Source: Fulvia fulva (Eukaryota > Ascomycota > Dothideomycetes > Mycosphaerellales > Mycosphaerellaceae). From it: 64,000 bases of DNA. The position numbers and the translations under genes are program-made. The DNA lies in the NCBI RefSeq assembly GCF_020509005.1, contig NC_063012.1:8556001-8620000 (forward strand), given 5' to 3'. Positions 1 to 13,146 of the stretch are shown here, piece by piece; within the stretch, counting starts at the first letter, position 1, and each line of letters opens with the position of its first letter. The notes below the pieces were generated by a model, which ran no database searches, was not told the origin of the DNA, and saw nothing but the letters and a program-made list of their open reading frames with translations.

Positions 1-513
1 TACGGGCAAGGTAGTTATAGGGTAATAACTATAACACTAGCGTACCCTAAAGGAAGGAGAACGAAAAGACAAGACAGGAAAGAACGAGGAGGGCAAAGAC
101 GAGGAGGTTTTTATCCGTTAATCGGGTTTCCTACCTATATAAATAGACCTAAATAGCGAGAGATCTATATAGGCTATAGGGTACTAAAATAGGCGAATAA
201 ATAATTTATCTATCTATATATAGGGCTAAGATCTTATATTCCTTATATAGATTCTAGAATGCCTTCGAGTTATAGCTCTCGTAGCTATCGATAATAAGTA
301 GTCTCTATACCCTAGTCGTAGGAGCTATAGTATAATTCTAGAAATACTCTAGCTACCGTATACTAAACTTATTATAAGTCTAGCCGTTCTCTATTAGCCC
401 GATTATCCAGTCTAGACCTAAGTTACCGTCTTAGTACTAGGTACTAATATGCTATTTGCCTATAAGGATAACGTAGGGTAGGAGCGCTATTCCGTCTATA
501 TAGACAGTCTTAA
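1..513. other. RIP-degraded AT-rich DNA, unidentified
   Basis: No open frame of useful length and no recognisable protein remnant. The sequence has the TpA-rich, CpA-poor composition of the RIPed repeats to its right, so it is probably old repeat. It lies outside gypsy-B, whose left target duplication TTACT is at 514-518. I cannot assign it to a family. Confidence 0.5.
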
Positions 514-621
514 TTACTTATTACGGGTAGTGATCTATAAGACGATAATATAGGGTTGCCGTAAAATAAGCGTTATTCGGTTAGGCTATAAAAGAGAAGC
601 GCGAAGCGCGCGAGATATATA

Positions 622-3600
622 GATAGATAGATAGATTTGTGATTCCCCTGTTCTAGGACCCTATCCGGCCTATATAGGTATATATCTATTGTTATATATA
701 AAGGGAAACCCGAATAGGTGAAAACCCTTCCCGCCCCCGACTACTCCTTATCTAGTTTAGCTTTCTCTCTAAACGTACGTAGTCTATATCACTACCCCGT
801 TAGCCCCCGCTCCTAGCCGGTCTCGTCGCGCTACGTCGTGTCCTCTCTTCCTACACTACTCCTACTAGGCGGTACTATTCTAGCTAGCCCTTCTCTAGTA
901 TCTAGTTTGTAATGCGCTATAGGTCCTTAGCGTTGTTAAGAAGTGCCCTAATCGTCCGGTTCCTCGCCTTTACTATCTACTCCCCCCTTCCTAGCGACCA
1001 CCTCGGACAGACGAGGAGTACGTACCGTACGTTCTAGGAGCGATAGCCGTAGGGGCAGCTAGTATTCGTGTATCCTAGAACCTTCCTCTATAATAGGTAC
1101 CCCTAGAGGCCGATATATTCGCTTCGTAGTTAGGTTACTATACTACTCTATACCCTCGTAAGGCGGTAGTAGATAAGCTTCGGGGGGTACTTGACCGCGG
1201 ATTTTATAGCTAACTATTCCTTAGGTTGTCCCGCTAGCTAAGGGCGTCTACTATACCCTATAACCTAGTTGTTCTACCTCTCTTTCTATAGTTACTCTAT
1301 AAACGATTTCTTACCTTCCTATTATATTACTAGCTATTCGTCCCTTACCCGGTAGTTCGGCTCGTTTCCGGGTCGAATACCCCTATACGCTAGTACTAAT
1401 TTACGGGCCCTTACGACTATACTAGCGATGACCTTCTATACTAGGTACTGTGCCGACTTGCCTAAGTAGGAGGTCCGTAGTCCCTAGATATATAGGTCGA
1501 TCGGCGGTATAGCGGTCTCGTGCTTAAGCATCCTCGTTAGTGTCGACTTATATACCCCGGTGACCTTCCTTAGGCATTAGTTTTAGATCTTTACTAGCGG
1601 CGCGACGAGTCCCTTCGATAGGTAGGCCCTCTCGCCTAAGGACTATACTTAGCTACTATAGGTAAGGACTAGCCGTATAATAGCCGTATATAGAAGTCGT
1701 AACTACCGGAAGTCCGCCCCCTATATAGACGTAGTGAGCCTCTAGTATAATGCTATATTCTGTTTAGCTTTCCGTAATATTACCTATACGTACTTCCTCT
1801 ACCGTAGCGCCGGGTCTACCTATAGTCCGAGGATCCTAAGCTAATTTACCGGGTTAGTCGTATACCCCTATATCTAGATAGAAGCTTACATATTATAGAA
1901 CCGTGGCCGGCGCGTAAAGTATATCAGATTGTACTTTTCTAGGGCAAACCGAGCCCCGTGCCTCCTAGCCTAGTCCTCGTAGATCTTGTACTTCTCTTCT
2001 AGTAGCCTATAGTTCTCCTTAGTCGAGGAAGACTACGCTAGGATGTTTGTATAGTCTACGAAGCCGCTCGTAGCGGTGTTCTAGGATTCTAGGGCTAGGA
2101 GTAGCGTCGCTATAAAGAAGAGGAATAGAATAGGTACTAGCGTTAAGCCTTACGGGATTCTAGTATAGACTACTTAAGATAGGCTTCTATACTAGCCGAC
2201 TAGGATCGACGTACTACGGTTTTAGAGGTAGGACCGTACGAAGTTAACAAGCTACTTAGGGAGTCCTTTCGACCTTAGGATATAGAGTAGCCGCGGGTAT
2301 AACACGTAGTCGAAGGCTTCCGATATATCTAGGCTAAGTAAGGAAGCCACCTTGTCCCTATTCTTATACTAGATAGCCTTTACCTAAGAGGTAATAATTT
2401 CTATCGCGGATAGCGTCGATCGCTATAGGCGCGTACCTATCTAGGTGTCCGGGAGTAGGGAGTGTTCCTCTACCGCCTCGGAGAGTCTCGTTATAACTAG
2501 CTTCTTAAGCGCCTTCCTAAGAGTATTAAGGAGCGTAATTAGGCGGTACGACTTTACCTACGTATAGTCTTCCTTCTACGGCTTACGTAGGACTACTGTC
2601 GTCGATTGTTTAAAAGCTATCGGGTAGTATCCGGTCTGTAGGTAGGCGTTAAAGATCGCTATAACTACTAGGGCTAGTTGATCTCTACACTTCTTTAGTA
2701 GCTCGTTTAGGATCCTATCCGGCCCCGGGGCTTTCTTCGCCGGTAACTTCCTTAGTATAGCGGCAACTTCTCCCTCGGACACCTCCTATTAGACCGCGAT
2801 GCTAGGGGCTAGGGGAGTAGAGCTGTTTATGTCGCTTAGATTAGCCTTGACTAGAGGCGGGAAGAACTTACTAGCTAGTAGACGCGCCTTAGCCTCGGGG
2901 TCGCTAACCGGGCTACTAGGCGATTGTAGCGCTAGGATAGAGAAGGAGGGGCCCTATATAGGGTCCTGTCGGGCCTATTTCGCTAGCTTCTATATCCTCT
3001 CTAGCTTACCGGCGATTTCTTCTACTATAGCCCTCTAGCCGACTACTTTCTCCCTTCGTATTATAGCTTTCTTCTATTAGTATACCTCCCTATATACGTT
3101 CTAGGCCTCCCCGCTATAGCTGCTCGTCTATACCCGGCGGGCTCTCCTTGCTTCTCTTACTACCGTAGTATACTCCGGCGTCTAGTATAGTTTAGACTAT
3201 ATCGTTAGTTAGGTAAGCGGAACGTAAAGTAAGGTCGCTTTTCTTATTTCGTCTATCAACCCCTAGACTACTTCGTCTATCTCGTCTTTACTATTATATT
3301 ACTACTACGCGATCTAGACTAGCCTCTTAGAGTCATCGAGGTACGCCTAGATGTTGGCCTAGTAGGCCTTTCCCTAGTTTAGCTTAGGGGTTCTCGCTAG
3401 TATACGTTATATCTATATCGTAATAGAGGTCCTGACTAGTATATAGTCTAACGACGCCTCGAGTTTATGTTCGATCCTATAGTAGGTTACCGTATAGTAG
3501 TAGCTATCTAAGATCTAGGAGAGGTCGATCGTACCTTAGAGTCCCCCTCTCTTCTAGGTACCTAGGTCCTTCGGGGTATTAAGGGCAATTACGTTACTCG

Positions 3601-5603
3601 CTATCAAGTCGAGTACTTCGTTAGCTATAGGGTACGGCTATATAAGGCTTTCCTAGGAAGGGTAGTATATGTTAAAGTCTCCTACTACGATGTAGCACCC
3701 TTGTCTCTTAAGCGTACTGTCTAGGTATCTATAGACCCCTAGGTCGCGGCTAGACCTCGAGGCTAGCGGTTATATATATAGGTTATATATCTAGGTACTA
3801 CCTACGTAGAGGGAGGTAATATCGCCCCCGCCTTCTTCGTCTACGTAGTACACTACCTCCTAGTCGGATTCTAGTATATCCTTACTAATATAGAAGTACG
3901 TACGGGGTCTGCCGTCGCCTCGTAGGTATGTCGTATAGCCTAGTAACTTGTAGGTCGTTAGTCTCTTATAGTACGGGTTAATCTATAGCTCCTAGATTAT
4001 AAGGACGTAGTGGACGCGCGGGTCCGCCTCGTATAGGAAATAGTTCTAGACTATATCCTTACTATAGTTAACGTTATACTAGATAATACTAAGCGTGTCG
4101 AGGCTAGTTATCGGCATCGATAATCATTTCCTCTATATCGTCCTATGTCCTACTACCCTATACGTCCTAGTCTACGCCTATCGGCTATATACTAAAGGGG
4201 AGCCGGGCCTAGTTAGATTCCCTCGCCGTAGCTAGTAGAGTACGTGGCCTCCCGTACGCCCTAGGTTGCGTATCCTTTATATCGTTCTCGGCCCTAGGGC
4301 GCTTATACCCGACCGCCGCTAGTTAGTTCCGGTATAGGCTAGCCTTACGGTCGCCGTAGAATCTTAGGGCGACGGTTCTATTTGTAATTGCCTTGTTTTT
4401 CGCTAGTTTCCGCTATAGGCATTCCGTACTATACGATAGGTAGTACCCCGGACAGTTCGCGTACCGTCTCGTAGTCGATATATAGTCCCTAGATATATAG
4501 CCTCCTATACAGTTCGAGTAGGCCTACTTGTTTGTATACGTGTAGGTTTGGTGTCTATACTGTTAGCATTTGAAGTATTAGAGGACACGAAAGGATAAGG
4601 AGTGCTTTTCTACTATCTTAAGGCTATATTGCTAGACTAGGCCTTGTTCTATCGCTAGATCTGCCGCTTTCGCGTCTTATAGCTATACTATTAGCGCCGA
4701 GGCCTTCTTGCCTTCTAGCCATTTCCTATAGAGCTAAGTCGCCTTCTGGATTAGAGAGTTAAGAGTGACCGGGTTGTCCTCTTAGAGAGCGCGTAGGTGA
4801 CCCTAGTTAGTAAGGTTAAACTCCTTAGGTATGTCGTAGACTAGGATCGTGAATTGTTTCGTTAAGACCTTCGCTAATGCCGTAACCTTAGATGCCTACT
4901 ATAGCTATACCTCTAGGTGCCTCCTAGTAGTAGTAGAGCTAGTATAGATCTATAGAGTACCGTTAGACTATTAGTTCACTACGACCACCCCTAGTTAGTT
5001 AATTCGTTAGGCGAGCTCCTTGTTTAATAGCTTCGTAACTTCGGCCTAGTCTTCCTTTACTATAATACGGATCGTAACTATATCGTACGTTAGGCGGGGG
5101 CCTAGTATCGATACCGCGACCGATACCTAGCTATAGGGGTGTTGATTCCGGGTGGCCTTACTAATCGCCTAGGACGTCGTCCTTATTTCTTATTGCCCTC
5201 GGTAATACGATAGTATAAGCGCCGTACGTAGCTAAGTAATCATTACCTATAGAGACCGGTAAGGGAGCTAATCGTTAGTTTCTATACTTTTTGCGTCCTC
5301 TATAAGTTACTACTAGTTGTCTTAGGGTGGCTTCGCCTATAGGGCCGTAGGCGCGGTTAGTACCGTAGCCTAGGCTACTATTGCCTAGGAGTTGCCTAAT
5401 ATAGCTAGGCACCTCCGCGGCGTTCGGAGCTAAAGAAATAGGGTAAGGAGAGCTTTAAGCTGTCTAGATTAAATAAGGTAGAACTCCCTTAGTCCTAGGG
5501 GCAGTGGCCTGCTTTGTATATCGTTAGAATGGCCTTGATAAGAGCTTTCGAATGTGTCTTGTTTTGGCGTAGAGATCGATGAAAAAAGCGCGCGAGATAT
5601 ATA
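622..5603 (-). mobile_element. LINE-1: RIPed Tad1-like non-LTR retrotransposon
   Basis: An approximately 5-kb minus-strand insertion inside the gypsy-B LTR. It is flanked by the 18-bp duplication AAGCGCGCGAGATATATA at 604-621 and 5586-5603. The low-coordinate end carries a short GATA/TAGA tetranucleotide run (622-636), the simple-repeat tail at the 3' end of the element. Reverse transcriptase remnants lie at about 1950-2790. The segment from about 3300 to 4150 lies where an endonuclease would be, and 4300-5500 where ORF1 would be, but both are too decayed to call firmly. Stops are present throughout, consistent with RIP. The element is shorter than full-length Tad1-type LINEs, so 5' loss is possible. 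Confidence 0.8.
1950..2790 (-). pseudogene. LINE reverse transcriptase remnant
   Basis: A minus-strand open segment (2576-2782) encodes the KAPGPD motif followed by a leucine-rich helix and an FKxSTTVVLRKP-like block. This is the fingers region of Tad1/I-clade LINE reverse transcriptases. Further along the same strand (about 2150-2025), despite several stops, a conserved IPxGxxLxPILFLFF-like box and a GFVDxTNILA box can be read. The latter is the FxDD-type catalytic site, with its second Asp position altered. It cannot encode an enzyme now. Confidence 0.75.
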
Positions 5604-5650
5604 AGGAAGCGCTAAGGCGCGCGACGTTACGGTAGTAGTAAACCGTAATA

Positions 5651-6649
5651 GTACCCCCCCTTTAGATCGCTATTCGTCCTCGGACGGCTCTATCTCTATA
5701 GTAGTATATCTACGAAAACTATATTATCCTCTAGTCTACCTTATTTAGCTTAAGTATCCTCTAAACCCTTAATATCCTCCTTACTATCGATTACTATATC
5801 CGTCGGGCGGCTAAGCTAGTACGGCTATATAGAGGCTTAGGGTTAGTAATATCCTTGTTCTAACGCTTATTATAGAGACTTCTATCCGTTATTATCCTTA
5901 TAGAAGTAGGTATACGCGGTTCTATAGTAGCCCTAGCGTATTAAGTATCCGAGCCTATATCTATAGCGTTCGTTTCTATAGAGCTTTATAGGTTAACTAT
6001 AGGCGTATCGACGGCGGCTATAGAATAAAACTCTATCGTACTTATATTAAGTCTTATCGAGCAGCGTAACGTCCTTACTTATAGCTTAGACGCCATTACG
6101 GGCGTATTAGTTTACGGTATAACTACCGGTATAGACGTACTCGCGTTCTCCGTAGGCACCTACCTAGACTTAGTATAAGATCGTAGTATACTAGTAACTC
6201 GGTCCTTATTAGGTACCTAGTCGTACGGTAGCTTAAAGTCGGCGGGTATAGACTTCGTCGGAAAGTTATAGTAGAAGTCTATAATAGAGGCGGCTACTCC
6301 TACTAATACTTCTAGTAGCTCCTAGCTCGGCTCGCGGTATCCTTTCTACTTTACTAGGTACTTATACTCGTCTTACTTTGGTAGTAAGTATTTTAGTAGT
6401 CTTCCCTTTAGCTTAAAATATTTCCTATCGAGTATATTCTCTACGAAGTACTCTTCGGATGTTTTACCGTCGTCGTCGCGGGTAATCTCGATTAGAGGCG
6501 GCGGTACTAAGATCTATCTAGGTTCGGGGTTATTAGTAGCTAGCTATAGGAGCGAGGCGTAGAAAGTATTATAGAGATTACCTAACTAATCGGGTATTAT
6601 AGCGCGGTAAGTATTTTAATACGGGATTACTACGGTAATCTCGTACGGC
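5651..6649 (-). pseudogene. Gypsy-B integrase C-terminus and chromodomain remnant
   Basis: Translated on the minus strand, this reads first as the integrase C-terminal fold (PYEIT...NLYNTFYASLL-like, near 6540-6649). It then reads as a chromodomain at about 6300-6440 (VENILDRKYFKLKGR... followed by YLVK.KGY and E.LE). Chromodomains at the integrase tail define chromoviruses, where they direct integration to marked chromatin. Trp positions of the chromodomain are now TAG. The start of this segment abuts the gypsy-A LTR. Confidence 0.7.
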
Positions 6650-6843
6650 TATTACGGCCGCTCCGTAAGTGAAGGATTAGCAAAGGGGCACGTGACCTCA
6701 GATTACGTAACGCTCGGCCCGAAGACGACCCGTAATACCTCGGCCCTTAAGTATAGGCCTCGACCTTAGAACCTAATTCTCTCTTTAGCTATCGACTTTA
6801 TTAATACTATACCCCTATACTCTCGTACTATAGCCTCGTAACA
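6650..6843 (+). repeat. Gypsy-A 5' LTR
   Basis: Begins TATTACGG (TGTTACGG in the 3' copy) and ends CGTAACA. It carries one intact CACGTGAC motif; a second has been altered to TACGTAAC. It is more heavily RIPed than the 3' LTR, where two CACGTGAC motifs survive. Confidence 0.85.
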
Positions 6844-6979
6844 CTTCGATAGCTTATTAATAAGGGCGCTACTATATTTAGCGCCGCTTAGCTTAAAAAT
6901 CGCGATAACGCGACTCCTCGAAATCCCCGACTCGTACTAGCGTAGAAAGTAGCGTAGTACTCTCTCTCTCTCTCCCTCT

Positions 6980-9330
6980 TAGTAAAGACGCTAGAAGGGC
7001 GTACTATACTTATAGTATAGCGAGACCGTAGGGTACCGGCCCTAGCGGCGGCGCGAATACTTAACGTATCGTACGCTATACGCGACTAACTCGAAACTTA
7101 GAACTCTTTACGCGAGCCGATTAGTACACCTAGTCCGATAACTCCGTCCTACTAGATCTCTATACTAAGTACGCTAATACGGAGCGCGCGATTCTCGACT
7201 AGCTTCTAGAAGAGGAGGAAGATAACGAGATATAGCTCGAAATCCCCGATACTCTTAACCTTACTACGTTATTATACGAGGGGGATATTATTAAGTATAA
7301 GAACGACGATAGGTCCTACGATAGTACTCGAAAAGACTTCGCCGTTAACTTTATAGACGCCTAGAGTCGCGGTAGTACCTAGCGTATCCTACTCGAGTAG
7401 CTACGTATACTCGACTCGACCTAGCTTTACGATTACGTTAAGAATTAACTAGAAGCTATCTTATACGTACTTCGTAAGCTCGAAGCCGATCATCGCTAAG
7501 CTATCCTAGATAGGGCGGCGTTATATAAGGCTAACGAGCTGAATAAGAAGAAGTTTAAGGATATATATACCGAGTTATAATATACTACGAAGTATAAGTA
7601 GGAATATAAGTAAGACCTCGAACAAGTAAACGAGGACTTAAGTAAGGTAAAGAAGGACGTGACTAAGTATAGGAAGTAGGCTAACGAATAGTATAATCAC
7701 ACTAAGTCTACTAAGAAGAAAATTAGTATTCTTAAGGCTAAGGTAGCCGAACTCGATAGCCTCGTACCTAATAAGACCGTACCTACTACTATAGATATAG
7801 TAGGGCTATAATAGAAGATTTAGACGCTCTAGTAGGAACTCGAGGAGGCTAAGTCTAGCCGTACTACCGAGAAACCGAAGGAACGTAGTGCTCGTTCCCT
7901 CTCCGAGTTACGACGCCGCCGCGGTAATAAGCCCGCCGATAAGCCTACTAATACGCCCGCCGATAAGCCTATCGATAAGGGGACTAAGAAGTAGCCTACC
8001 GCCCGTAAGTACCGTAAGTAGCGCGTCTACAAGTTATCTAATCTAGATTTATCCGACTTATCCTCCGACTCTAATTCCGACGTCGATCTACCTCCGCGTA
8101 AGAGTAAGGGTAAGAAGAAGGATAAGAAGAAGAGTAAGGAACTAGTTATTATTAAGGAGGGCTACGAGATAGTAGATACTAGCGTCGACGTGGTCCGCTA
8201 TAATCCTACTATATCTAAGGACTTTAAGACTAGTAGCCGCGTCGATATACCGAAGCCTAAGTTCTCTAGTAAGAACTATAGTAAGGACTCCCTAAGCCCC
8301 GACGAGTAGACTATATAACTTAGTAACAAGTTCGCCATCTCGACTTTTAAGGACGTACTATCCGCCCTCCGCTTCGTTTAAGAATATACTACCGGATTAG
8401 TATAGTAGATACTTCGAAACTACATTCTATAGAAGATCCTTATCGGAAAGTATATAGTTAGTAAGCCCTTTAAGTCCGTATAGAAAGCCCTTAAGTTCCT
8501 TAACCGTAACTTCGGCGACTATAACCCCGAAGGCACGGTACGTAATAATATAGACGCTCTAAAGATAGGAGAATTAGACAAGTTCTCTCTATTCTACGCT
8601 AAGTACTAGAAGGAACGCGCTCGCCTACCGCTAGCTTTAAGCCGTAGGTAGGAAGCTCTTAAGCTAAAGAAGAAGCTTAGCTTTAAGTATCGTACCCGTC
8701 TTATAGGACTTACGGAATTTAAGATAGTCGAGGGCCTAGCTTTATAATACTATCGCCTAGAGAGCGAGATAGCTTAGCTCGATATCGACCTACCTCGAAA
8801 GGTTAACGACAATAAGGACAATAAGAAGCTATCTAGCGGCAAGCCTACGGGCGCGACGCTAGGTATAACTACGCCTACTATCGGCTAGGTAATACCGCTA
8901 GCGATTCCTACTAATACTAGTGTACCGCTTAGTCGCTTACCGTATACTAACTAGGCCTTACTTCTATAGAAGGACCGGCCTAAGCAATATAAGAACCTCG
9001 TACTACTTACCTAAGATTAACGTACCTAGATTATTATAAGCGGTAGCTACCTACGGTACCGCGGTACTAGATACGCCTTAGGAGTAGCTAGCTATCTACT
9101 CGACCCCTACGAGCGCCCTAAGCGAAAGACCGCTAATAACAGTCTAACCGCTATAGTAGTAGTACTACCGGCGGAAAACGCCTAGACTATTATCTAAGCG
9201 TAATAGATAATAGTCCGATATAGAAAGTATTACATTAGTATAAGTACTATTACTTACCTTACGAACACGAACACGAACATAAACATTACGGTATAAGAAT
9301 AGTATAGGCATTTTCCTTATAAGCCCGTCC
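6980..9330 (+). pseudogene. Gypsy-A gag remnant
   Basis: A plus-strand decayed reading frame. It has a Lys/Glu-rich probable coiled-coil section (about 7500-7760), a Ser/Asp/Lys-rich linker (about 8000-8150), and then a block at about 8270-8740 that resembles the retrotransposon gag core in layout (hydrophobic helices, FSxFYAxY-like and ERxRLP-like patches). The layout parallels the gag of gypsy-C. I did not find a convincing zinc knuckle. Many TAG/TAA codons are present. Confidence 0.55.
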
Positions 9331-9389
9331 GAACACGCCCTCTATAGAAGTAGATAAAGGACCCGAAGTCTCGTATTACTTTGTAGTAG

Positions 9390-9705
9390 AGGGTAGGGCA
9401 AATAGACATTATATATATACCTTTCTCGATAACGGTACTAACTCTAAACTCGTAAACACTTCCTACGCGTAAAAACACAACTTCTATTTATATAATATTA
9501 AACCTTTTACTCTCGGACTAGGGGACGGCTCGTAAGCTCCTACTATTATTTTAAAAGTAATAAATATCGAGCTTAACCTATAGGGCTATACCGAAATCGT
9601 GAAGTATCTAGCTACTAACACTTGCTACGATATCGTATTAGGCTTAGGTTAGTACGCAAAACACAGCCCTTATAAGGACTAGAAGCGACACAGAATTATA
9701 TTTAA
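9390..9705 (+). pseudogene. Gypsy-A aspartic protease remnant
   Basis: Reads as a retropepsin-like domain: a DNGTNSKLV-type active-site region (normally D-S/T-G), then a LGDG turn and a YDIVLGL block. It ends RIIFN just before LINE-2, with a few in-frame stops. Confidence 0.65.
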
Positions 9706-9709
9706 TAAT

Positions 9710-10576
9710 AGATAGATAGATAGATTTGTTATTCTCCTGTTCTAGAACCCTATCCGGCCTATATAGGTATATATCTATTGTTATATATAAAGGGAAACCC
9801 GAATAGGTGAAAACCCTTCCCGCCCCCGACTACTCCTTATCTAGTTTAGCTTTCTCTCTAAACGTACGTAGTCTATATCACTACCCCGTTAGCCCCCGCT
9901 CCTAGCCGGTCTCGTCGCGCTACGTCGTGTCCTCTCTTCCTATACTGCTCCTACTAGGCGGTACTGTTCTAGCTAGCCCTTCTCTAGTATCTAGTTCGTA
10001 ATGCGCCGTAGGTCCTTAGCGTTGTTAAGAAGTACCCTAATCGTCCGGTTCCTCGCCTTTACTATCTACTCCCCCCTTCCTAGCGACTACCTCGGATAGA
10101 CGAGGAGTACGTGCCGTACGTTCTAGGAGCGATAGCCGTAGGGGTAGCTAGTATTCGTGTATCCTAGAACCTTCCTCTATAATAGGTACCCCTAGAGGCC
10201 GATATGTTCGCTTCGTAGTTAGGTTACTATACTACTCTATACCCTCGTAAGGCGGTAGTAGATAAGCTTCGGGGGGTGCTTAACCGCGGATTTTGTAGCT
10301 AACTATTCCTTAGGTTGTCCCGCTAGCTAAGGGCGTCTACTATACCCTATAACCTAGTTGTTCTACCTCTCTTTCTATAGTTGCTCTATAAACGATTTCT
10401 TACCTTCCTATTATATTGCTAGCTATTCGTCCCTTACCCGGTAGTTCGGCTCGTTTCCGGGTCAAATGCCCTTATACGCTAGTACTAATTCGCGGGCCCT
10501 TACGACTATACTAGCGATGACCTTCTATACTAGGTACTGTGCCGACTTGCCTAAGTAGGAGGTCCGTAGTCCCTAG
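9710..10576 (-). mobile_element. LINE-2: 5'-truncated copy of the LINE-1 family
   Basis: After a TAGA tail (about 9708-9724), the sequence follows the 3' end of LINE-1 (637-1486) closely, then stops abruptly at CCTAG (10576). It is therefore a severely 5'-truncated insertion of about 0.87 kb, typical of LINE target-primed reverse transcription. I could not define a target duplication. It interrupts gypsy-A just after the protease. Confidence 0.8.
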
Positions 10577-11650
10577 TAAGGAAGGAATCGTATTTAGTAA
10601 GCTAGCTACGAGATAAGGTAACGAGTCTTAACCGCGCTTTTCTACTTATCTAGCACTACCGTATAGCCTCGTTTCGAGAGGTTAGCCCGGAGCAAAAGCT
10701 TCCCTCTACGCCCTCCCTCCCTATTTACTCCTTAAGCTAATATCTACCTCTATAGGCCTAAGCCCTTTAGTGCTCTCTATTGACCGATATACGTATCCGT
10801 CCTCTCGGGCTATATAGATAGTATTAGCCGTCGCTACTAGTATATACTACGCCCTAGGTTTTAACGCCCTTCGCGTTACCGTAGCCTATCTCTAGAAAGC
10901 GGCCGTCTATACCTCGTAGGTTTGCTCGGGGCACACACTACGCCGGGTAGCGTACTCCTTACGTTTCTACTTACTAACTAATATGAAGTTCCTTATCACC
11001 CTACCCTCAATCCTCCCCGATTATAGAACTAATCTACTTGTATTATACGTCTTTTCCCCGTCCTAATAGCCGTCTTTTCCTTGCTTAGGCTATCGTCTTT
11101 TCCTCGTCGCAATCTACTATATTAGACTAGGTACGTTATGTAGCGGGATAGGTAGTACCTTAGGCAAAACCCTCGTTCCTATACCGGGTGTTTAATAGGC
11201 CCTTATAGGCTTCGTCGCGTGTCTACCTACCCACCGTATTGCCCGCTAGCAAACACTAGATTGTTTCGTAGTCCGCTCGACGCCGTTATATAGTCCGCTT
11301 AGTTGTTGTTCTGTAGTCCGCTCGTCTAATATTCGTCGCTTAGCCTACTCGGTTTACGGTCTCCGGAGGTGAAAATTCTACACTTATACTAGAGGTGTCC
11401 TGTCGAGCGTATAGGCCACGGTTCCGCGCCCTTCTTATACGTAGAAAGAAGAGGGACTCGCTCCCGACACGAGTACACGCTCGTCGGATAGTTTTTATAC
11501 CCGTTTTACTAGTAGTTCTCTATTCGCCGCGGCTTCGCCTATATTACGCGCCCGTCGCGCCTACGACGCTCTAGCGTAAGAATACTTGGCTCTCTCGTAG
11601 CTAGACGAGAGGTTCGTAGCCGACACTACGTATAGGTAATTCTCGTCGTC
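10577..11650. other. Unassigned RIPed block inside gypsy-A
   Basis: About 1.07 kb between LINE-2 and the point where gypsy-A pol is readable again. It shows no recognisable domain on either strand, and no LTR, TIR or target duplication that I can see. In gypsy-C, protease and RT are separated by much less sequence than here, so this may be another insertion or a decayed linker. Confidence 0.4.
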
Positions 11651-11689
11651 GACCTATATTTAATTTTACTAGCTACCGTAGCTACTCCC

Positions 11690-13146
11690 TTTACTAGGAT
11701 ATTATACTACCTATAGTCTTACCTCCTACTAAAACACTAGCAACCCCTCTACTAGACTATAATAGCCTTAAACGACTAGACATCTTCGCTATACCGGTCT
11801 CTTAACCTATCGAAGGAGTTAGCGTAGAGCGTATTAGGTACTATACGAGTAAAGGCGATATTAAGCAAATTAGCCTCTACGAACTCCGTAAGCTATCTCG
11901 TATAAAGGGGGCTAAAGTCTATACGATATAGATTGACCCGCGCGAGACTTACGCTAGTAAGAGCGTAGCTAACCCCGTAACTATATAAGTATTAGGCCTA
12001 TATACTATAATAGCACGAAAAGTTATAGGTAGTAAAGCTACCTTCGCCTACGCTATATACGTCGAAGATTCCTATTACCGTATACTATGACACCGCTAAG
12101 AGTACTAGACGGAAGTGTACGCTATAAGTATAGTAGATTACGATGTCTTTATAGAGAAGTTATATAGGAAGGAGAAGGAAGCCGATATAGCGAAGTTGCT
12201 AGCCTACTACTAGTATAGAAAGGAACTCTTCTTAAAAGCAGAATTAAGTAAGCTACCTCCGTATCGGCTAGGCTTAGATCACGAGATCAAGCTGAAGTAG
12301 GATGCTAGACTACCTTTCAAACGCCTATATCTAATATCTAACAAAGAGTCTAAGGTAGTAAAAGCTTAGGTTGACGACTAGCTCGAGAAAGGTAATATCT
12401 AGCGTAGCAATTTACTAGCCGCTTCGCTAGTTATTATTATACGTAAACCGGGCGGCGGTCTACGAGTAGATATTGACTACCGAGCTTTAAATACTATTAT
12501 AGTCAAGTCTAGGTACCCTATTCCGCTTATCTAAGACACCCTAAACCGGATTAGTAGGAAGAAGTACTTTACTAAGCTCGACGTTATCGCCGTATTTAAT
12601 CGCCTACGTATTATAAAAGGCGATAAATAGAAGACTGCCTTTATAATACGGTATAGGTAGTTCGAATGCTTAGTTATGCCATTTAGATTATATAATGCCC
12701 CTAGTACGTTCTAGTTATATATTAATAATACCCTACGAGAGTACCTCGATAACTTTACCTCCGCGTACCTTAATAACGCTCTAATCTTTAGCGACACTCT
12801 CGAGGAGCATATCGAGTATATAGACAAGGTGATAGCTAAGCTTTAGGAGGCCGGCCTCTAGCTTAACATCGATAAGTACGAGTTCTACGTCTAGGAGACT
12901 AAGTACCTAGGCCTTATTATTAGTACTAATAGGATTAAGATAGATAAGGAAAAGATCGCTACGATCTAGGAATAGGAGACCCCTCGTAACCTAACGGACA
13001 TCTTGTTATTCTTAGGATTCTATAACTTCTATCGTAGGTTTATTCGTAACTACTTAGGTATCGCGTATCCTATTATATAACTTACTAAGAAGGACGTACC
13101 TTAGCTATAGGATAATACCTATTAACAAGCCTTCGACCGTATAAAG
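11690..13146 (+). pseudogene. Gypsy-A reverse transcriptase remnant
   Basis: A plus-strand frame with scattered stops. Seen in order are a GLDHEIKL-type entry motif (about 12270), [16 protein letters not shown] (about 12440), KYFTKLDV (about 12570), PFGL.NAP..FQ (about 12680), the catalytic box now read as YLNNALIFS (about 12760, normally YLDDxLIFS) and FLGF.NFYRRFI (about 13010). Both Asp codons of the catalytic box are now Asn, a G-to-A change. Copia-1 cuts the frame at the TAAAG duplication (13142-13146). Confidence 0.8.

Larger units (their letters stand above)
519..5650 (-). repeat. Gypsy-B 3' LTR, split by LINE-1
   Basis: The LTR is the sum of 519-621 and 5604-5650. The LINE sits between an 18-bp target duplication. 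The right edge CCGTAATA is followed by GTACCCCCCC, the complement of a polypurine tract, which identifies this as the 3' LTR of a minus-strand element. Confidence 0.8.

Noticed and set aside
622..640. TAGA microsatellite
   Set aside because: It recurs at the same place in LINE-2 and is best explained as the LINE 3' tail.
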